This document shows, piece after piece, positions 1 to 6,483 of a DNA stretch of 13,217 bases. This DNA comes from Methanomassiliicoccaceae archaeon UBA480 (GTDB lineage Archaea > Thermoplasmatota > Thermoplasmata > Methanomassiliicoccales > Methanomethylophilaceae). The position numbers and the translations under genes were made by a program. The notes beneath the pieces were generated by a model that was not told the DNA's origin, ran no database searches, and saw only the letters and a program-made list of their open reading frames with translations. The DNA lies in NCBI GenBank assembly GCA_002506425.1, contig DAXO01000025.1:1-13217 (forward strand). The letters are read 5' to 3'. The stretch's first letter is position 1; each line of letters opens with the position of its first letter.

Positions 1-2
1 TT

Positions 3-22
3 GGGGGCCCGCAAGGGCCCCC
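3..22. terminator. GC hairpin with GCAA tetraloop, probable terminator of an upstream gene
   Basis: A perfect 8-bp stem (GGGGGCCC at 3-10 with GGGCCCCC at 15-22) closes a GCAA loop at 11-14, a GNRA tetraloop. It lies before any gene in the window, so it most likely ends transcription of a gene to the left. No T-run follows, so termination is inferred from the stem alone. Confidence 0.5.
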
Positions 23-47
23 TCATCACAGTTCATTCTCACACTTG

Positions 48-63
48 CTGAATCACTGAATCA
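48..63. repeat. Tandem 8-bp direct repeat
   Basis: CTGAATCA occurs twice with no spacer (48-55 and 56-63). It lies about 140 nt upstream of thiS. It could be a protein-binding site, but nothing else in the window carries it, and two adjacent 8-mers may be chance. Confidence 0.4.
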
Positions 64-198
64 CGCTAAACACGGCGTCCGCTGTATTCTTCCGGGCGCC
101 CTCCTTACGTCCGGGGATCTCTCTCCCCGGACGGTTCCTCCGGGTTCCAATCCTACCCCTCCAATGGGATTAAACGCATCATCCGCATCCACCCGGTC
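64..198 (+). other. Gene-free, hairpin-rich stretch upstream of the thiazole operon
   Basis: No convincing reading frame is seen. Three consecutive hairpins can be drawn. The first pairs 74-80 with 94-100 (7 pairs, one G-U). The second is a perfect 9-bp stem pairing 109-117 (GTCCGGGGA) with 124-132 around a 6-nt loop. The third pairs 149-153 with 167-171. I looked for the conserved TPP riboswitch cores (CUGAGA and the GAACCUGAUCUGGAUAAU-like half) on both strands and did not find them. Whether this stretch is transcribed with thiS is unclear, because the thiS TATA-like box lies downstream of the first two hairpins. Confidence 0.4.
168..175 (+). promoter_or_regulatory. TATA-like box for leaderless thiS
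   Basis: The sequence GATTAAAC is centred about 27 nt upstream of the thiS ATG. In archaea a TATA box at this distance places the transcription start at the start codon. No Shine-Dalgarno sequence precedes the ATG, which fits leaderless initiation. Confidence 0.4.
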
Positions 199-420
199 AT
201 GACATCCCATCGTCCGCTTCCGGCGGTTGCAGTCAACGGGGAGGACCTCGTCTTCGACGAGGGATCCACGGTTATGGACATCCTGGTCTCCAAAGGCTTC
301 GACCCTTCTCGCGTGGCCGTCGAGATGGACGGCAGGATATGCCCCCGTGCCGAGTTCCCTACGAGGAGGATCCTGGGCGGGGAGCGCATGGAGATAGTCT
401 CCTTCGTGGGCGGAGGATGA
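199..420 (+). CDS. thiS: ThiS, sulfur-carrier protein for thiazole synthesis
   Basis: A 73-residue ubiquitin-like sulfur carrier. It ends in the diagnostic Gly-Gly (final residues FVGGG), whose C-terminus is adenylated and converted to a thiocarboxylate that donates sulfur to ThiG. The N-terminal part has the usual MoaD/ThiS pattern: AVAVNGEDLVF, then a helix starting near STVMDILVSKG, then VAVEMDGRICPR. Family members are usually about 65-70 residues, so the ATG at 199 gives a slightly long N-terminus. This start has no SD site but has a TATA-like box at about -27. It is the first gene of thiS-thiG-thiH-tenI. The adenylating partner ThiF is not in the window and must be elsewhere or replaced by a related E1-like enzyme. 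Confidence 0.9.
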   Translation: MTSHRPLPAVAVNGEDLVFDEGSTVMDILVSKGFDPSRVAVEMDGRICPRAEFPTRRILGGERMEIVSFVGGG

Positions 421-424
421 CATC

Positions 425-1189
425 GTGTCCGACGATCTGGTCATAGGCGGGCATAGTTTCCGTTCGAGGTTCATCCTCGGATCAGGCAAGTTCTCTCTGG
501 AGATGACTCGCAGGGTCATCGAGGAGGGCGGTGTGGAGATGGCAACCCTGGCCGTCAGGCGCGCAGGCACCGGTGGAGAAGGGGATGTTCTCGACAGCAT
601 GCCCGAAGGCATCACCCTGCTTCCCAACACCTCCGGCGCCAGGAACGCCGAGGAAGCCGTTCGCATAGCCCTTCTAGCAAGGGAGCTGGGCTGCGGGGAT
701 TTCGTGAAGATCGAGATCATCCGCGATAACAGGTACCTCCTTCCGGACAACGCCGAGACCGTCCGCGCGGTCCGTATGCTCTCGGACGAGGGCTTCATCC
801 CGATGGCTTACATGATGCCGGACCTCACCGCGGCGCGCGACATGGCCGACGCGGGAGCGGCGGCCGTCATGCCCCTCGGAGCACCGATCGGGACCAACCG
901 CGGGCTTCTCACCAAGGACTTCATCCGCATGATGGTCGAGGAGCTCGACGTTCCGGTGATAGTAGACGCTGGTATCGGAAGGCCCTCGCAAGCCTGCGAG
1001 GCCATGGAGATCGGCTGCGCCGCGGTCATGGCCAACACCGCCGTGGCCACCGCCGGAGACGTTCCAGCCATGGCTCGTGCATTCAAACTCGCTATCGAAG
1101 CGGGCCGTCTCGCCTACCTGTCCGGCACCGGAAGGGTCCTAGAAGGCCGTGCCGAGGCGTCCAGCCCCCTCACGGGATTCCTGAGGTGA
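425..1189 (+). CDS. thiG: ThiG, thiazole synthase
   Basis: A 254-residue (beta/alpha)8 enzyme that condenses 1-deoxyxylulose 5-phosphate, dehydroglycine and ThiS thiocarboxylate into the thiazole phosphate of thiamine. Family blocks are plain: FILGSGKF near residue 17, TLAVRR near 41, LLPNTSG near 65, the catalytic lysine in FVKIEII (K95), LLPD near 104, then the phosphate-binding segments MPLGAPIG and VIVDAGIG and the MANTAVA block. Length matches the family (about 250-265). The start is a GTG at 425, 4 nt after the thiS stop, with GGAGG at 412-416 about 8 nt upstream, a good SD site that decides this start. It is translated as part of the thiazole operon. Confidence 0.95.
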   Translation: MSDDLVIGGHSFRSRFILGSGKFSLEMTRRVIEEGGVEMATLAVRRAGTGGEGDVLDSMPEGITLLPNTSGARNAEEAVRIALLARELGCGDFVKIEIIRDNRYLLPDNAETVRAVRMLSDEGFIPMAYMMPDLTAARDMADAGAAAVMPLGAPIGTNRGLLTKDFIRMMVEELDVPVIVDAGIGRPSQACEAMEIGCAAVMANTAVATAGDVPAMARAFKLAIEAGRLAYLSGTGRVLEGRAEASSPLTGFLR

Positions 1190-1193
1190 GGTC

Positions 1194-2330
1194 ATGCCCT
1201 ATCCGTACGATTGGATGGAGGACATAGGCTCCGACATCGGTGCCCGCATAGCCGAGGCGAGAGCCTCCTATGATCCCGATTCCTATACAGAAGAGGATGT
1301 CCGCAGGGCCATCCGTTCCGAACCCTCGATCGAAGGCTTCGGAGCGCTCCTCTCCCCTGCCGCGGAGCCCCTCCTCGAAGAGATCGCCGTCCGCGCCAGG
1401 GAGGTCACCCGCGCCCGCTTCGGCAACTCCGTCTGCCTCTTCACTCCTCTGTACGTTTCCAATCACTGCACCAACAGGTGCGTCTACTGCGGATTCAACT
1501 CCGCCAATAGCATCGAGAGGCTCCGTCTCTCCCTCGAGCAGGTAGAGGCCGAGCTGGACGCGATAGCGTCCACCGGACTCGAGGAGGTGCTCATCCTCAC
1601 CGGCGAGTCCCATTCGAAATCCGACGTGCCCTACATCTGCGGATGCGTCCGTCTCGCGGCGGAAAGGTTCGCCGTCGTCGGCGTCGAGGTTTATCCGATG
1701 AACATCGAGGACTACGCCCGCGTCCACGAGGCCGGAGCCGACTACGTCACCGTGTTCCAGGAGACGTACGACCCCGTCAGATATTCGGAGCTCCATCTCG
1801 CCGGACCCAAGACCGTGTTCGGATACCGCCTCGACGCGCAGGAGAGGGCCCTCATGGGTGGGATGCGCGGAGTGGCCTTCGGAGCCCTCCTGGGTCTGGG
1901 GGATTTCAGGCGCGACGCGTTCTCGTGCGGGATGCACGCCATGCTCATCCAGAGGAGGTATCCGTGGGCGGAGATCTCCATGTCCCTGCCGAGGCTCAGG
2001 CCCGCCCCCCATCTCGATCAATCGGCAGGCGTCTCCGAGGCGCAGCTGCTGCAGGTCTCCCTCGCGTACAGGCTCTTCCTGCCTTTCGCGGGGCAGACCA
2101 TCTCCACCCGCGAGCGTCCCGGTTTCCGCGACGGCATAGTCGGGATATCGGCGACGAAGATATCCGCCGGCGTCAGCGTCGGCATAGGGGAGCACAGCGG
2201 AACCGGCCACGGCGAGGGGCAGTTCGAGATATCCGACCCGCGCGGTGTCGGCGAGGTCGTCGCCGCCCTGCGCGGAGAGGGCCTCCAGCCCGTTCTGGCA
2301 GATTACGTCCGCACGGAGCCGATAGCATGA
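1194..2330 (+). CDS. thiH: ThiH, 2-iminoacetate synthase (radical SAM tyrosine lyase)
   Basis: A 378-residue radical SAM enzyme that splits L-tyrosine into dehydroglycine (2-iminoacetate) and p-cresol, giving ThiG its C-N unit. The 4Fe-4S motif CxxxCxxC is at C92, C96 and C99 (CTNRCVYCGF). Further family blocks are LILTGESH near 133, EVYPMNIEDY, VTVFQETYD, the YRLDAQERA segment, SLPRLRPA, and the C-terminal HGEGQFEISDPR. The ATG at 1194 follows the thiG stop by 4 nt, with GAGGTGAGG immediately upstream as SD. The use of ThiH rather than the oxygen-dependent glycine oxidase ThiO points to an anaerobic host. The C-terminus overlaps the next start by 4 nt. Confidence 0.95.
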   Translation: MPYPYDWMEDIGSDIGARIAEARASYDPDSYTEEDVRRAIRSEPSIEGFGALLSPAAEPLLEEIAVRAREVTRARFGNSVCLFTPLYVSNHCTNRCVYCGFNSANSIERLRLSLEQVEAELDAIASTGLEEVLILTGESHSKSDVPYICGCVRLAAERFAVVGVEVYPMNIEDYARVHEAGADYVTVFQETYDPVRYSELHLAGPKTVFGYRLDAQERALMGGMRGVAFGALLGLGDFRRDAFSCGMHAMLIQRRYPWAEISMSLPRLRPAPHLDQSAGVSEAQLLQVSLAYRLFLPFAGQTISTRERPGFRDGIVGISATKISAGVSVGIGEHSGTGHGEGQFEISDPRGVGEVVAALRGEGLQPVLADYVRTEPIA

Positions 2331-2935
2331 TCGCCGTGACATGCAGGAAGCTCTGCAAGCGTCCGTTCCTCGAGCAGATGGAGCTTCTGGCGGAAGCCGG
2401 TCCGGAGCTCGTCATCCTGAGGGAGAAGGATCTGGGTCACGAAGAGCTGGTCGCTCTGGCAAAGGACTGCTCCGCAATATGCTCCAGGCACAACGTCCCG
2501 TTCTCCATCAATACGGACATCCAGGCTGCGAGGGAGCTCCGCATCCCGAGGATCCATCTTCCGATGGACGTCCTCCGCGAAGCGGACATCCGCGGGTTCA
2601 GGCTCGTCGGAGCCTCCGTCCATTCGGTCGAGGAGGCCAGGGAGGCCTCATCGCTCGGAGTCCACTATCTCATCCTGGGACACGTGTTCCCGACGGCCTG
2701 CAAGCTCTGGGAGCCCTGCGGGACGAGGCTCCTCGAGGACGTGTGCCGCGCGGTCGATCTCCCTGTTTACGGGATAGGCGGGATATCGCCGGATAATTAC
2801 GACAGGGTCCTGGAAGCCGGCGCCGCAGGCGCCGCGTGCATGTCCTCCGTCATGGAGGCGGACGATCCCGCGGAGATAGTCGATGCCCTCAGGCCCCCTG
2901 TCGGAGCATGGGGATTATTATCGCGCCGACGATGA
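2327..2935 (+). CDS. tenI: TenI-like thiazole tautomerase (ThiE/TenI superfamily)
   Basis: A 202-residue TIM-barrel protein of the thiamine-phosphate synthase superfamily. Automatic annotation would probably say ThiE, but the diagnostic positions look like TenI. The loop that reads GP(I/V)FxTxTK in ThiE is here LGHVFPTACK, carrying the histidine (H119) and the GHVFxTxCK pattern that I recall for Bacillus subtilis TenI. The VGASVHSVEEA block and the IHLP segment also resemble TenI. The ThiE pyrimidine-diphosphate asparagine-aspartate pair is altered (INTD). LREK near 31 and the phosphate loop YGIGGISPDN are shared by both. TenI aromatises the ThiG product, which fits a gene following thiSGH. 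The ATG overlaps the thiH stop (ATGA), with GGAG at 2315-2318 as SD. Superfamily is near certain; TenI over ThiE is about 2:1. Confidence 0.75.
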   Translation: MIAVTCRKLCKRPFLEQMELLAEAGPELVILREKDLGHEELVALAKDCSAICSRHNVPFSINTDIQAARELRIPRIHLPMDVLREADIRGFRLVGASVHSVEEAREASSLGVHYLILGHVFPTACKLWEPCGTRLLEDVCRAVDLPVYGIGGISPDNYDRVLEAGAAGAACMSSVMEADDPAEIVDALRPPVGAWGLLSRRR

Positions 2936-5293
2936 CGTTCCATGGACGAGGCGACATTCGACCGTGCGGAGGACTTCATCCGCAGTCTCTTCGAGGGCGA
3001 GAGCAGCGGGCACGACTTCTACCACAGCCTGCGCGTGCACGATCTGGCTCGGAGGATATGCGCAGAGGAGGGAGGGGACGAGGACCTCGTCCGTCTGGCT
3101 GCGCTGCTCCACGATGCCGACGACCGGAAGCTGTTCTCCACCGAAGGCTTCGCCAACGCCCGCCGCTTCATGGATTCCGAAGGCATCCTCTCCGGCATCC
3201 AGGATTCGGTATGCTCCATGATATCGCAGATATCGTTCAAGGGCGACGGCACCCGCGTCCCGGACACGCTCGAAGGGCGCATCGTCCAGGACGCCGACAG
3301 GCTGGACGCCATAGGCGCGATAGGCATAGCCAGGACCTTCGCGTACGGAGGGAGCAGGGGCCGCGCCATGCACATCCCCGGAGAAGCGTTCAGAGAGGGG
3401 ATGACCGAGGCCGAGTACTACGCCAACAGGGGCACATCGATCAACCATTTCCATGAGAAGCTGCTGAAGCTGAAGGATCTCATGAACACGCCGGCCGGGA
3501 AGAGGATGGCCGAGGCCCGCCATGACTATATGGTAGGTTTTCTGGAGGAGTTCATGGCGGAATGGGACGGTCTGCGCTGACTCGTTCCGCATGCTGTTTC
3601 GGAATCGCAGTCCGGTCGCATCCTGCAATCGGTTCTTGATGAATGACAGTCCGTCAGGGCCGTTGTCGATTGTCTCGACGATCACTCTGGGGGTCTTCGA
3701 ATGGAAGCATATCCCGTACAGGACCACTTTGCCAGGCATGCCGAGGTAGTAGCGCTTCTCGTGGATCTGCGCCATCGCGTCCTCCGCTCCCTTCTCCAGA
3801 TCCTCGTCGGAATCCGCGCATTTCAGCTCGAAGATGAGATTCGGGAAGCTCGGATGCTTGGACCTCATGAGGATGTCGATCCTCCCGTATCCGTCCTTGA
3901 CCTCGGTGCGGACCTCGTATCTTCCGGATAGGGTGTGCATCACGGTCATAAGGACCATCTCGTACGCGTTCTCCCTCAGGTTGAGGTAGTCTCCTCCGAT
4001 GAGGATGCGCTGAAGGGCATCGGTCATCGCGTCGGCGTCTCCTTGGAGAACGGCTTCCGCGAATTGCTTGAACAGCTTCGTGCTGATGGGCGTGATTTTT
4101 TTCACGATGCGGTCCAGCATCCCGCGGACCTCTTCGTTTGGCATAGATACGATGTATCCGTCGTTCCCTGAGGGAACGGCCTTGAGATAGCCAGACATGG
4201 CCATGAGGCTGAAGAGGGATTCGTCCTCGGACGACACATCGTCGAACGACAATGCAGGTGCAAGCTTCGCTTCGGCGGAGCATCCGGTTACCAGGCTGAT
4301 GATGTCGGCATAGTTGTCATCGTCTATGCATTCGAGCATCCTTCTTACAATCCAGTCGCCTCCGGAATTGACCCAGTATGCCACAGGCTCGAAATTCTCG
4401 GATACGTAGTTCATGATGCTGAAAGGATTGTAGACTTCCGCATTCCCGAATCTGTATCCGTCGTACCAGGCCTTCGCTTCCTCGAACTTCTCGGGATGGT
4501 CGAAATCAGACAATATCTGTTTGACTTCGGATTCTGTGAACCCGAATCTCTCGTCCGATGCCTTGGAGAATATGTTGTTGACCTTGACGTTGTTAAGATC
4601 CGAGAATATGCTTTCCTTGGCTATCTGCATCACGCCTGTCACGTAGGCCATCTGGAGATGGTCGTTGTTCTTCAGGGCCTCGCACATGAACCCTCCGAGG
4701 AGATCCATCATCGGCCTGTGCGATTCGCTTCCGAAAGCGTCTGATACCGCGCGATCGTACTCGTCGATGAGGATGATCGGCTTGACGCCGTGATGCCTCT
4801 CCAGCATCCTGCACAGCGTAGGCACGCATTCGATGATGAAATCCTCCTCGATGCTTCTTTTCAAAACGCGGTCGAACAGATCCTTCTCATCATCGTAGAC
4901 GATATCGGATTTCATCAGATAGCGGAATCTGTCGAACGTATTGTTCAGGACGCTTCTCATATGATTGACGAAAGACGAGAAGGTGTCAGCTTTCGTCTTT
5001 TTGAGATTTATATTGATAACTGGAAATGCATTCCTGTAGCAATCGAACTCAGGATGCTTCGAGATCTTCAGTCCGTCGAACCATGTGTTTCCCCTGTATT
5101 CTAGATTGAAGAACGCGTCCAGCATGGTGAGGTTCGTGGTCTTCCCGAACCTTCTCGGGCGTGTGAACAGATAGACTCCGCTGTCATTGGACGACAGGAT
5201 GTCTCCTATGAGCATCGACTTGTCGACATAGTACTTGTCCTTTCTGCGGATTTCTATGAACGACAGACCGCTGGTGTCAATCTGCTGCTTCAT
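2918..5293 (-). CDS. AAA-ATPase-like / PD-(D/E)XK fusion protein with abnormal C-terminal extension
   Basis: A 791-residue frame from the start preferred here. The N-terminus (GLSFIEIRRKDKYYVDKS) and the unusual P-loop RPRRFGKT (residues 45-52) mark the AAA-ATPase_like family (PF09820). The Walker B is LIDEYD (D177, E178). The C-terminal nuclease-fold signature (PDDEXK_9 type) is GRIDI with D473, then FELKC with E489 and K491. Family proteins normally end soon after the TPRVIVET segment, at about 520-590 residues, but this frame continues for roughly 220 codons antisense to the HD gene and stops only at TAA inside the tenI end. That tail is almost certainly not a domain: the native stop appears lost. 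A longer start at 5341 exists, but ATG 5293 matches the family's usual N-terminus and has a TATA-like box at -27. Cellular role unknown; such genes occur in many copies in gut microbes. Confidence 0.75.
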   Translation of the reverse strand: MKQQIDTSGLSFIEIRRKDKYYVDKSMLIGDILSSNDSGVYLFTRPRRFGKTTNLTMLDAFFNLEYRGNTWFDGLKISKHPEFDCYRNAFPVININLKKTKADTFSSFVNHMRSVLNNTFDRFRYLMKSDIVYDDEKDLFDRVLKRSIEEDFIIECVPTLCRMLERHHGVKPIILIDEYDRAVSDAFGSESHRPMMDLLGGFMCEALKNNDHLQMAYVTGVMQIAKESIFSDLNNVKVNNIFSKASDERFGFTESEVKQILSDFDHPEKFEEAKAWYDGYRFGNAEVYNPFSIMNYVSENFEPVAYWVNSGGDWIVRRMLECIDDDNYADIISLVTGCSAEAKLAPALSFDDVSSEDESLFSLMAMSGYLKAVPSGNDGYIVSMPNEEVRGMLDRIVKKITPISTKLFKQFAEAVLQGDADAMTDALQRILIGGDYLNLRENAYEMVLMTVMHTLSGRYEVRTEVKDGYGRIDILMRSKHPSFPNLIFELKCADSDEDLEKGAEDAMAQIHEKRYYLGMPGKVVLYGICFHSKTPRVIVETIDNGPDGLSFIKNRLQDATGLRFRNSMRNESAQTVPFRHELLQKTYHIVMAGLGHPLPGRRVHEILQLQQLLMEMVDRCAPVGVVLGLGHPLSERFSGDVHGAAPAPSVREGPGYAYRAYGVQPVGVLDDAPFERVRDAGAVALERYLRYHGAYRILDAGEDAFGIHEAAGVGEAFGGEQLPVVGIVEQRSQTDEVLVPSLLCAYPPSQIVHAQAVVEVVPAALALEETADEVLRTVECRLVHGTSSSAR
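2942..3580 (+). CDS. HD-domain phosphohydrolase (COG1418-type, YpgQ/YedJ-like)
   Basis: A 212-residue metal-dependent phosphohydrolase. The HD signature is complete: H28 in GHDFYHSLRVH, H57-D58 in LLHDADD, and the distal aspartate in VQDADRLDAIGAIGIAR (residues 115-131), which is characteristic of the YpgQ/YedJ subgroup. The C-terminal INHFHEKLLKLKDLMNT block is also typical. Bacterial YpgQ is reported as a nucleotide pyrophosphohydrolase; the substrate here is unknown. It begins 6 nt after the tenI-like stop with no strong SD, so it is probably read by coupling as the last gene of the thiazole operon, though no known thiamine step needs it. The whole gene lies antisense to the extended tail of the minus-strand ATPase. 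No strong terminator follows the stop; only a 5-bp stem (3585-3589 with 3600-3604) is visible. Confidence 0.88.
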   Translation: MDEATFDRAEDFIRSLFEGESSGHDFYHSLRVHDLARRICAEEGGDEDLVRLAALLHDADDRKLFSTEGFANARRFMDSEGILSGIQDSVCSMISQISFKGDGTRVPDTLEGRIVQDADRLDAIGAIGIARTFAYGGSRGRAMHIPGEAFREGMTEAEYYANRGTSINHFHEKLLKLKDLMNTPAGKRMAEARHDYMVGFLEEFMAEWDGLR

Positions 5294-5317
5294 GATTCGA
5301 GAATCGAGGGATGCTCT

Positions 5318-5323
5318 GATAAA
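5318..5323 (-). promoter_or_regulatory. TATA-like box for the minus-strand AAA-ATPase-like gene
   Basis: Read on the minus strand the hexamer is TTTATC, centred about 27 nt upstream of the ATG at 5293. No SD site precedes that ATG. The position supports 5293 over the upstream in-frame ATG at 5341, which has no TATA-like sequence at the right distance. Confidence 0.35.
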
Positions 5324-5507
5324 CGTTCGCAGTGCATTCATATTAGCCCGTCAGCATTCGTAGCCTTTGTCGCTTCGATAGTGGAATCCTACGGGACCAT
5401 CTTTCTTGGAATCTCAATCCATCCAGAATGTCTTCGACACCGACGACGCAGATCCGGTGGCAGTCGCCATATGCCGTTCGGCAACAGGACGTCGGACTTT
5501 CTATATT

Positions 5508-5543
5508 CTACGGATTCCGTTGGTATGATTGCATTATCCGTAG
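5508..5543. repeat. 8-bp inverted repeat with 20-nt spacer
   Basis: CTACGGAT at 5508-5515 is exactly complementary to ATCCGTAG at 5536-5543. A second imperfect dyad (CGAACG at 5559-5564 facing CGTTATTCG at 5570-5578) follows, about 25 nt before the nadX TATA box. Either could be an operator; chance is possible at this arm length. Confidence 0.35.
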
Positions 5544-5601
5544 CGAATCCACGATTATCGAACGTCAAACGTTATTCGGCCTTCAGAGTTTGCAGAAGTG
5601 C

Positions 5602-5607
5602 TTAATA
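5602..5607 (+). promoter_or_regulatory. TATA-like box for leaderless nadX
   Basis: TTAATA is centred 25-26 nt upstream of the nadX ATG at 5630, the standard archaeal spacing for a transcript starting at the start codon. Confidence 0.45.
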
Positions 5608-5629
5608 GTGTCATCTTAGTCAGGTCATC

Positions 5630-6436
5630 ATGCGCATAACGATCGTCGGGTGCGGTTCCATCGGCTCCAAGCTGGCCAGGGCCGCCGATGAGATGACCGA
5701 GGTCAAGAGGATCTACCTCATGGATATGGACCGTCCTCTCGCTGAGGAGCTGGCGGGCCAGCTGAAGAAGGCGATTGTGATCGAGAACGTGGAGGAGGAG
5801 CTCTACCACTGCGACCTCGTCATCGAATCCGCCTCGCAGGCGGCCGCCAAGGACATCGCCCCCAAGGTCGTCTCCAGAGGAGTCGACATGATGATGATGT
5901 CCGTCGGAGCCCTCGTGGACGACGATTTCAGGACCATGGTCAAGGAGAAGGCCTACCAGGCCGAGGCCAAGATCTTCATTCCCTCCGGAGCCATCTGTGG
6001 AACGGACGGGCTTAGGTCGTCGGCGGTCGGAAGGCTCGACGAGGTCGAGCTCATCACCACCAAGGGACCGAAGAGCCTCGAAGGCGTCCCGTACATAATC
6101 GATCACGGCATAGACGTGGACAAGGTCAAGGAGCCCACCGTCATATTCTCTGGCTCCGCCAGGGATGCGGTCAGGCTGTTCCCCAAGAATATCAACGTTG
6201 CCGCCACCGTCGCCCTACTGGGAGTCGGATTCGACAGGACCAAGGTCAAGATCGTCCTGGATCCGGCCAGTCACAGCAACTCACACGAGCTGAGGATTAG
6301 GGGCGAGTTCGGCGAGATGACCTGCCATACCTACAACGTCCCGTCTCCGGACAACCCGAAGACCTCGTACCTCGCATCCCTCTCCGCCATCTCGGCCCTG
6401 AAGAGGATCGTTGGGAACGAGTGGATCGGGATCTGA
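5630..6436 (+). CDS. nadX: L-aspartate dehydrogenase
   Basis: A 268-residue NAD(P)-dependent enzyme oxidising L-aspartate to iminoaspartate, the substrate that quinolinate synthase NadA uses in NAD synthesis. An N-terminal Rossmann fold is visible (IVGCGSIGSKLA, residues 4-15). Family blocks follow: DLVIESASQAAA, MSVGALVD, IPSGAICGTDGL, the NINVAATVALLGVGFD segment, the DPASHSNSHEL catalytic histidine region, and the C-terminal NPKTSYLASLSAI. Length fits the archaeal family (about 260-270). Four consecutive ATG codons encode Met-Met-Met-Met just before SVGAL; this looks natural rather than a frameshift, since both flanks stay in frame with the family. It is monocistronic: its own promoter lies upstream, and a hairpin separates it from a convergent gene. 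NadX is oxygen-insensitive, in keeping with an anaerobe. Confidence 0.93.
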   Translation: MRITIVGCGSIGSKLARAADEMTEVKRIYLMDMDRPLAEELAGQLKKAIVIENVEEELYHCDLVIESASQAAAKDIAPKVVSRGVDMMMMSVGALVDDDFRTMVKEKAYQAEAKIFIPSGAICGTDGLRSSAVGRLDEVELITTKGPKSLEGVPYIIDHGIDVDKVKEPTVIFSGSARDAVRLFPKNINVAATVALLGVGFDRTKVKIVLDPASHSNSHELRIRGEFGEMTCHTYNVPSPDNPKTSYLASLSAISALKRIVGNEWIGI

Positions 6437-6450
6437 TTCTCGAAGAGGGT

Positions 6451-6468
6451 CGGCCCCGTCAGGGGCCG
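6451..6468. terminator. Hairpin between convergent genes, probable bidirectional terminator
   Basis: CGGCCCC (6451-6457) pairs perfectly with GGGGCCG (6462-6468) around a GTCA loop. It sits in the 47-nt gap between the nadX stop and the stop of the minus-strand ATPase, so it can serve both. Only short T-runs flank it. Confidence 0.6.
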
Positions 6469-6483
6469 TTCCTCGATTTCCGC

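Larger units (their letters stand above)
5342..5629. other. Gene-free divergent intergenic region
   Basis: About 290 bases, AT-richer than the flanking genes. Short plus-strand frames here (for example 5381-5605) have arginine-rich, low-similarity translations and no initiation signals, so I do not call them. The stretch holds the nadX promoter at its right end and small dyads described separately. I see no RNA gene or mobile-element end. Confidence 0.5.

Noticed and set aside
133..165. A stretch resembling the T-arm and 3' end of a tRNA (GGGTTCCAATCC followed by CCCCTCCA)
   Set aside because: Only three T-stem pairs form, the loop lacks the usual purine at position 57, and no matching 5' acceptor strand or anticodon arm is found upstream.
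61..798. Long minus-strand open frame antisense to thiS and thiG
   Set aside because: It is a shadow of two clearly recognisable genes on the other strand and has no domain-like translation.
1170..2342. 390-codon minus-strand open frame covering thiH
   Set aside because: It is the codon-aligned antisense of a GC-rich radical SAM gene. The translation is rich in G, E, D and R with no motif.
1643..2935. Plus-strand frame opening inside thiH and merging into the tenI-like gene as a 430-codon protein
   Set aside because: The first 228 codons are an out-of-frame, arginine-rich reading of thiH. The real start is the ATG overlapping the thiH stop at 2327.
5381..5605. Small plus-strand frame (74 codons) in the nadX upstream region
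   Set aside because: It has an arginine-rich, unstructured translation and no SD or correctly spaced TATA box, and it runs into the nadX promoter.
5908..5930. Four consecutive ATG codons in nadX as a possible frameshift hot spot
   Set aside because: The frame is family-like on both sides (GVDM before, SVGAL after), so no shift has occurred.
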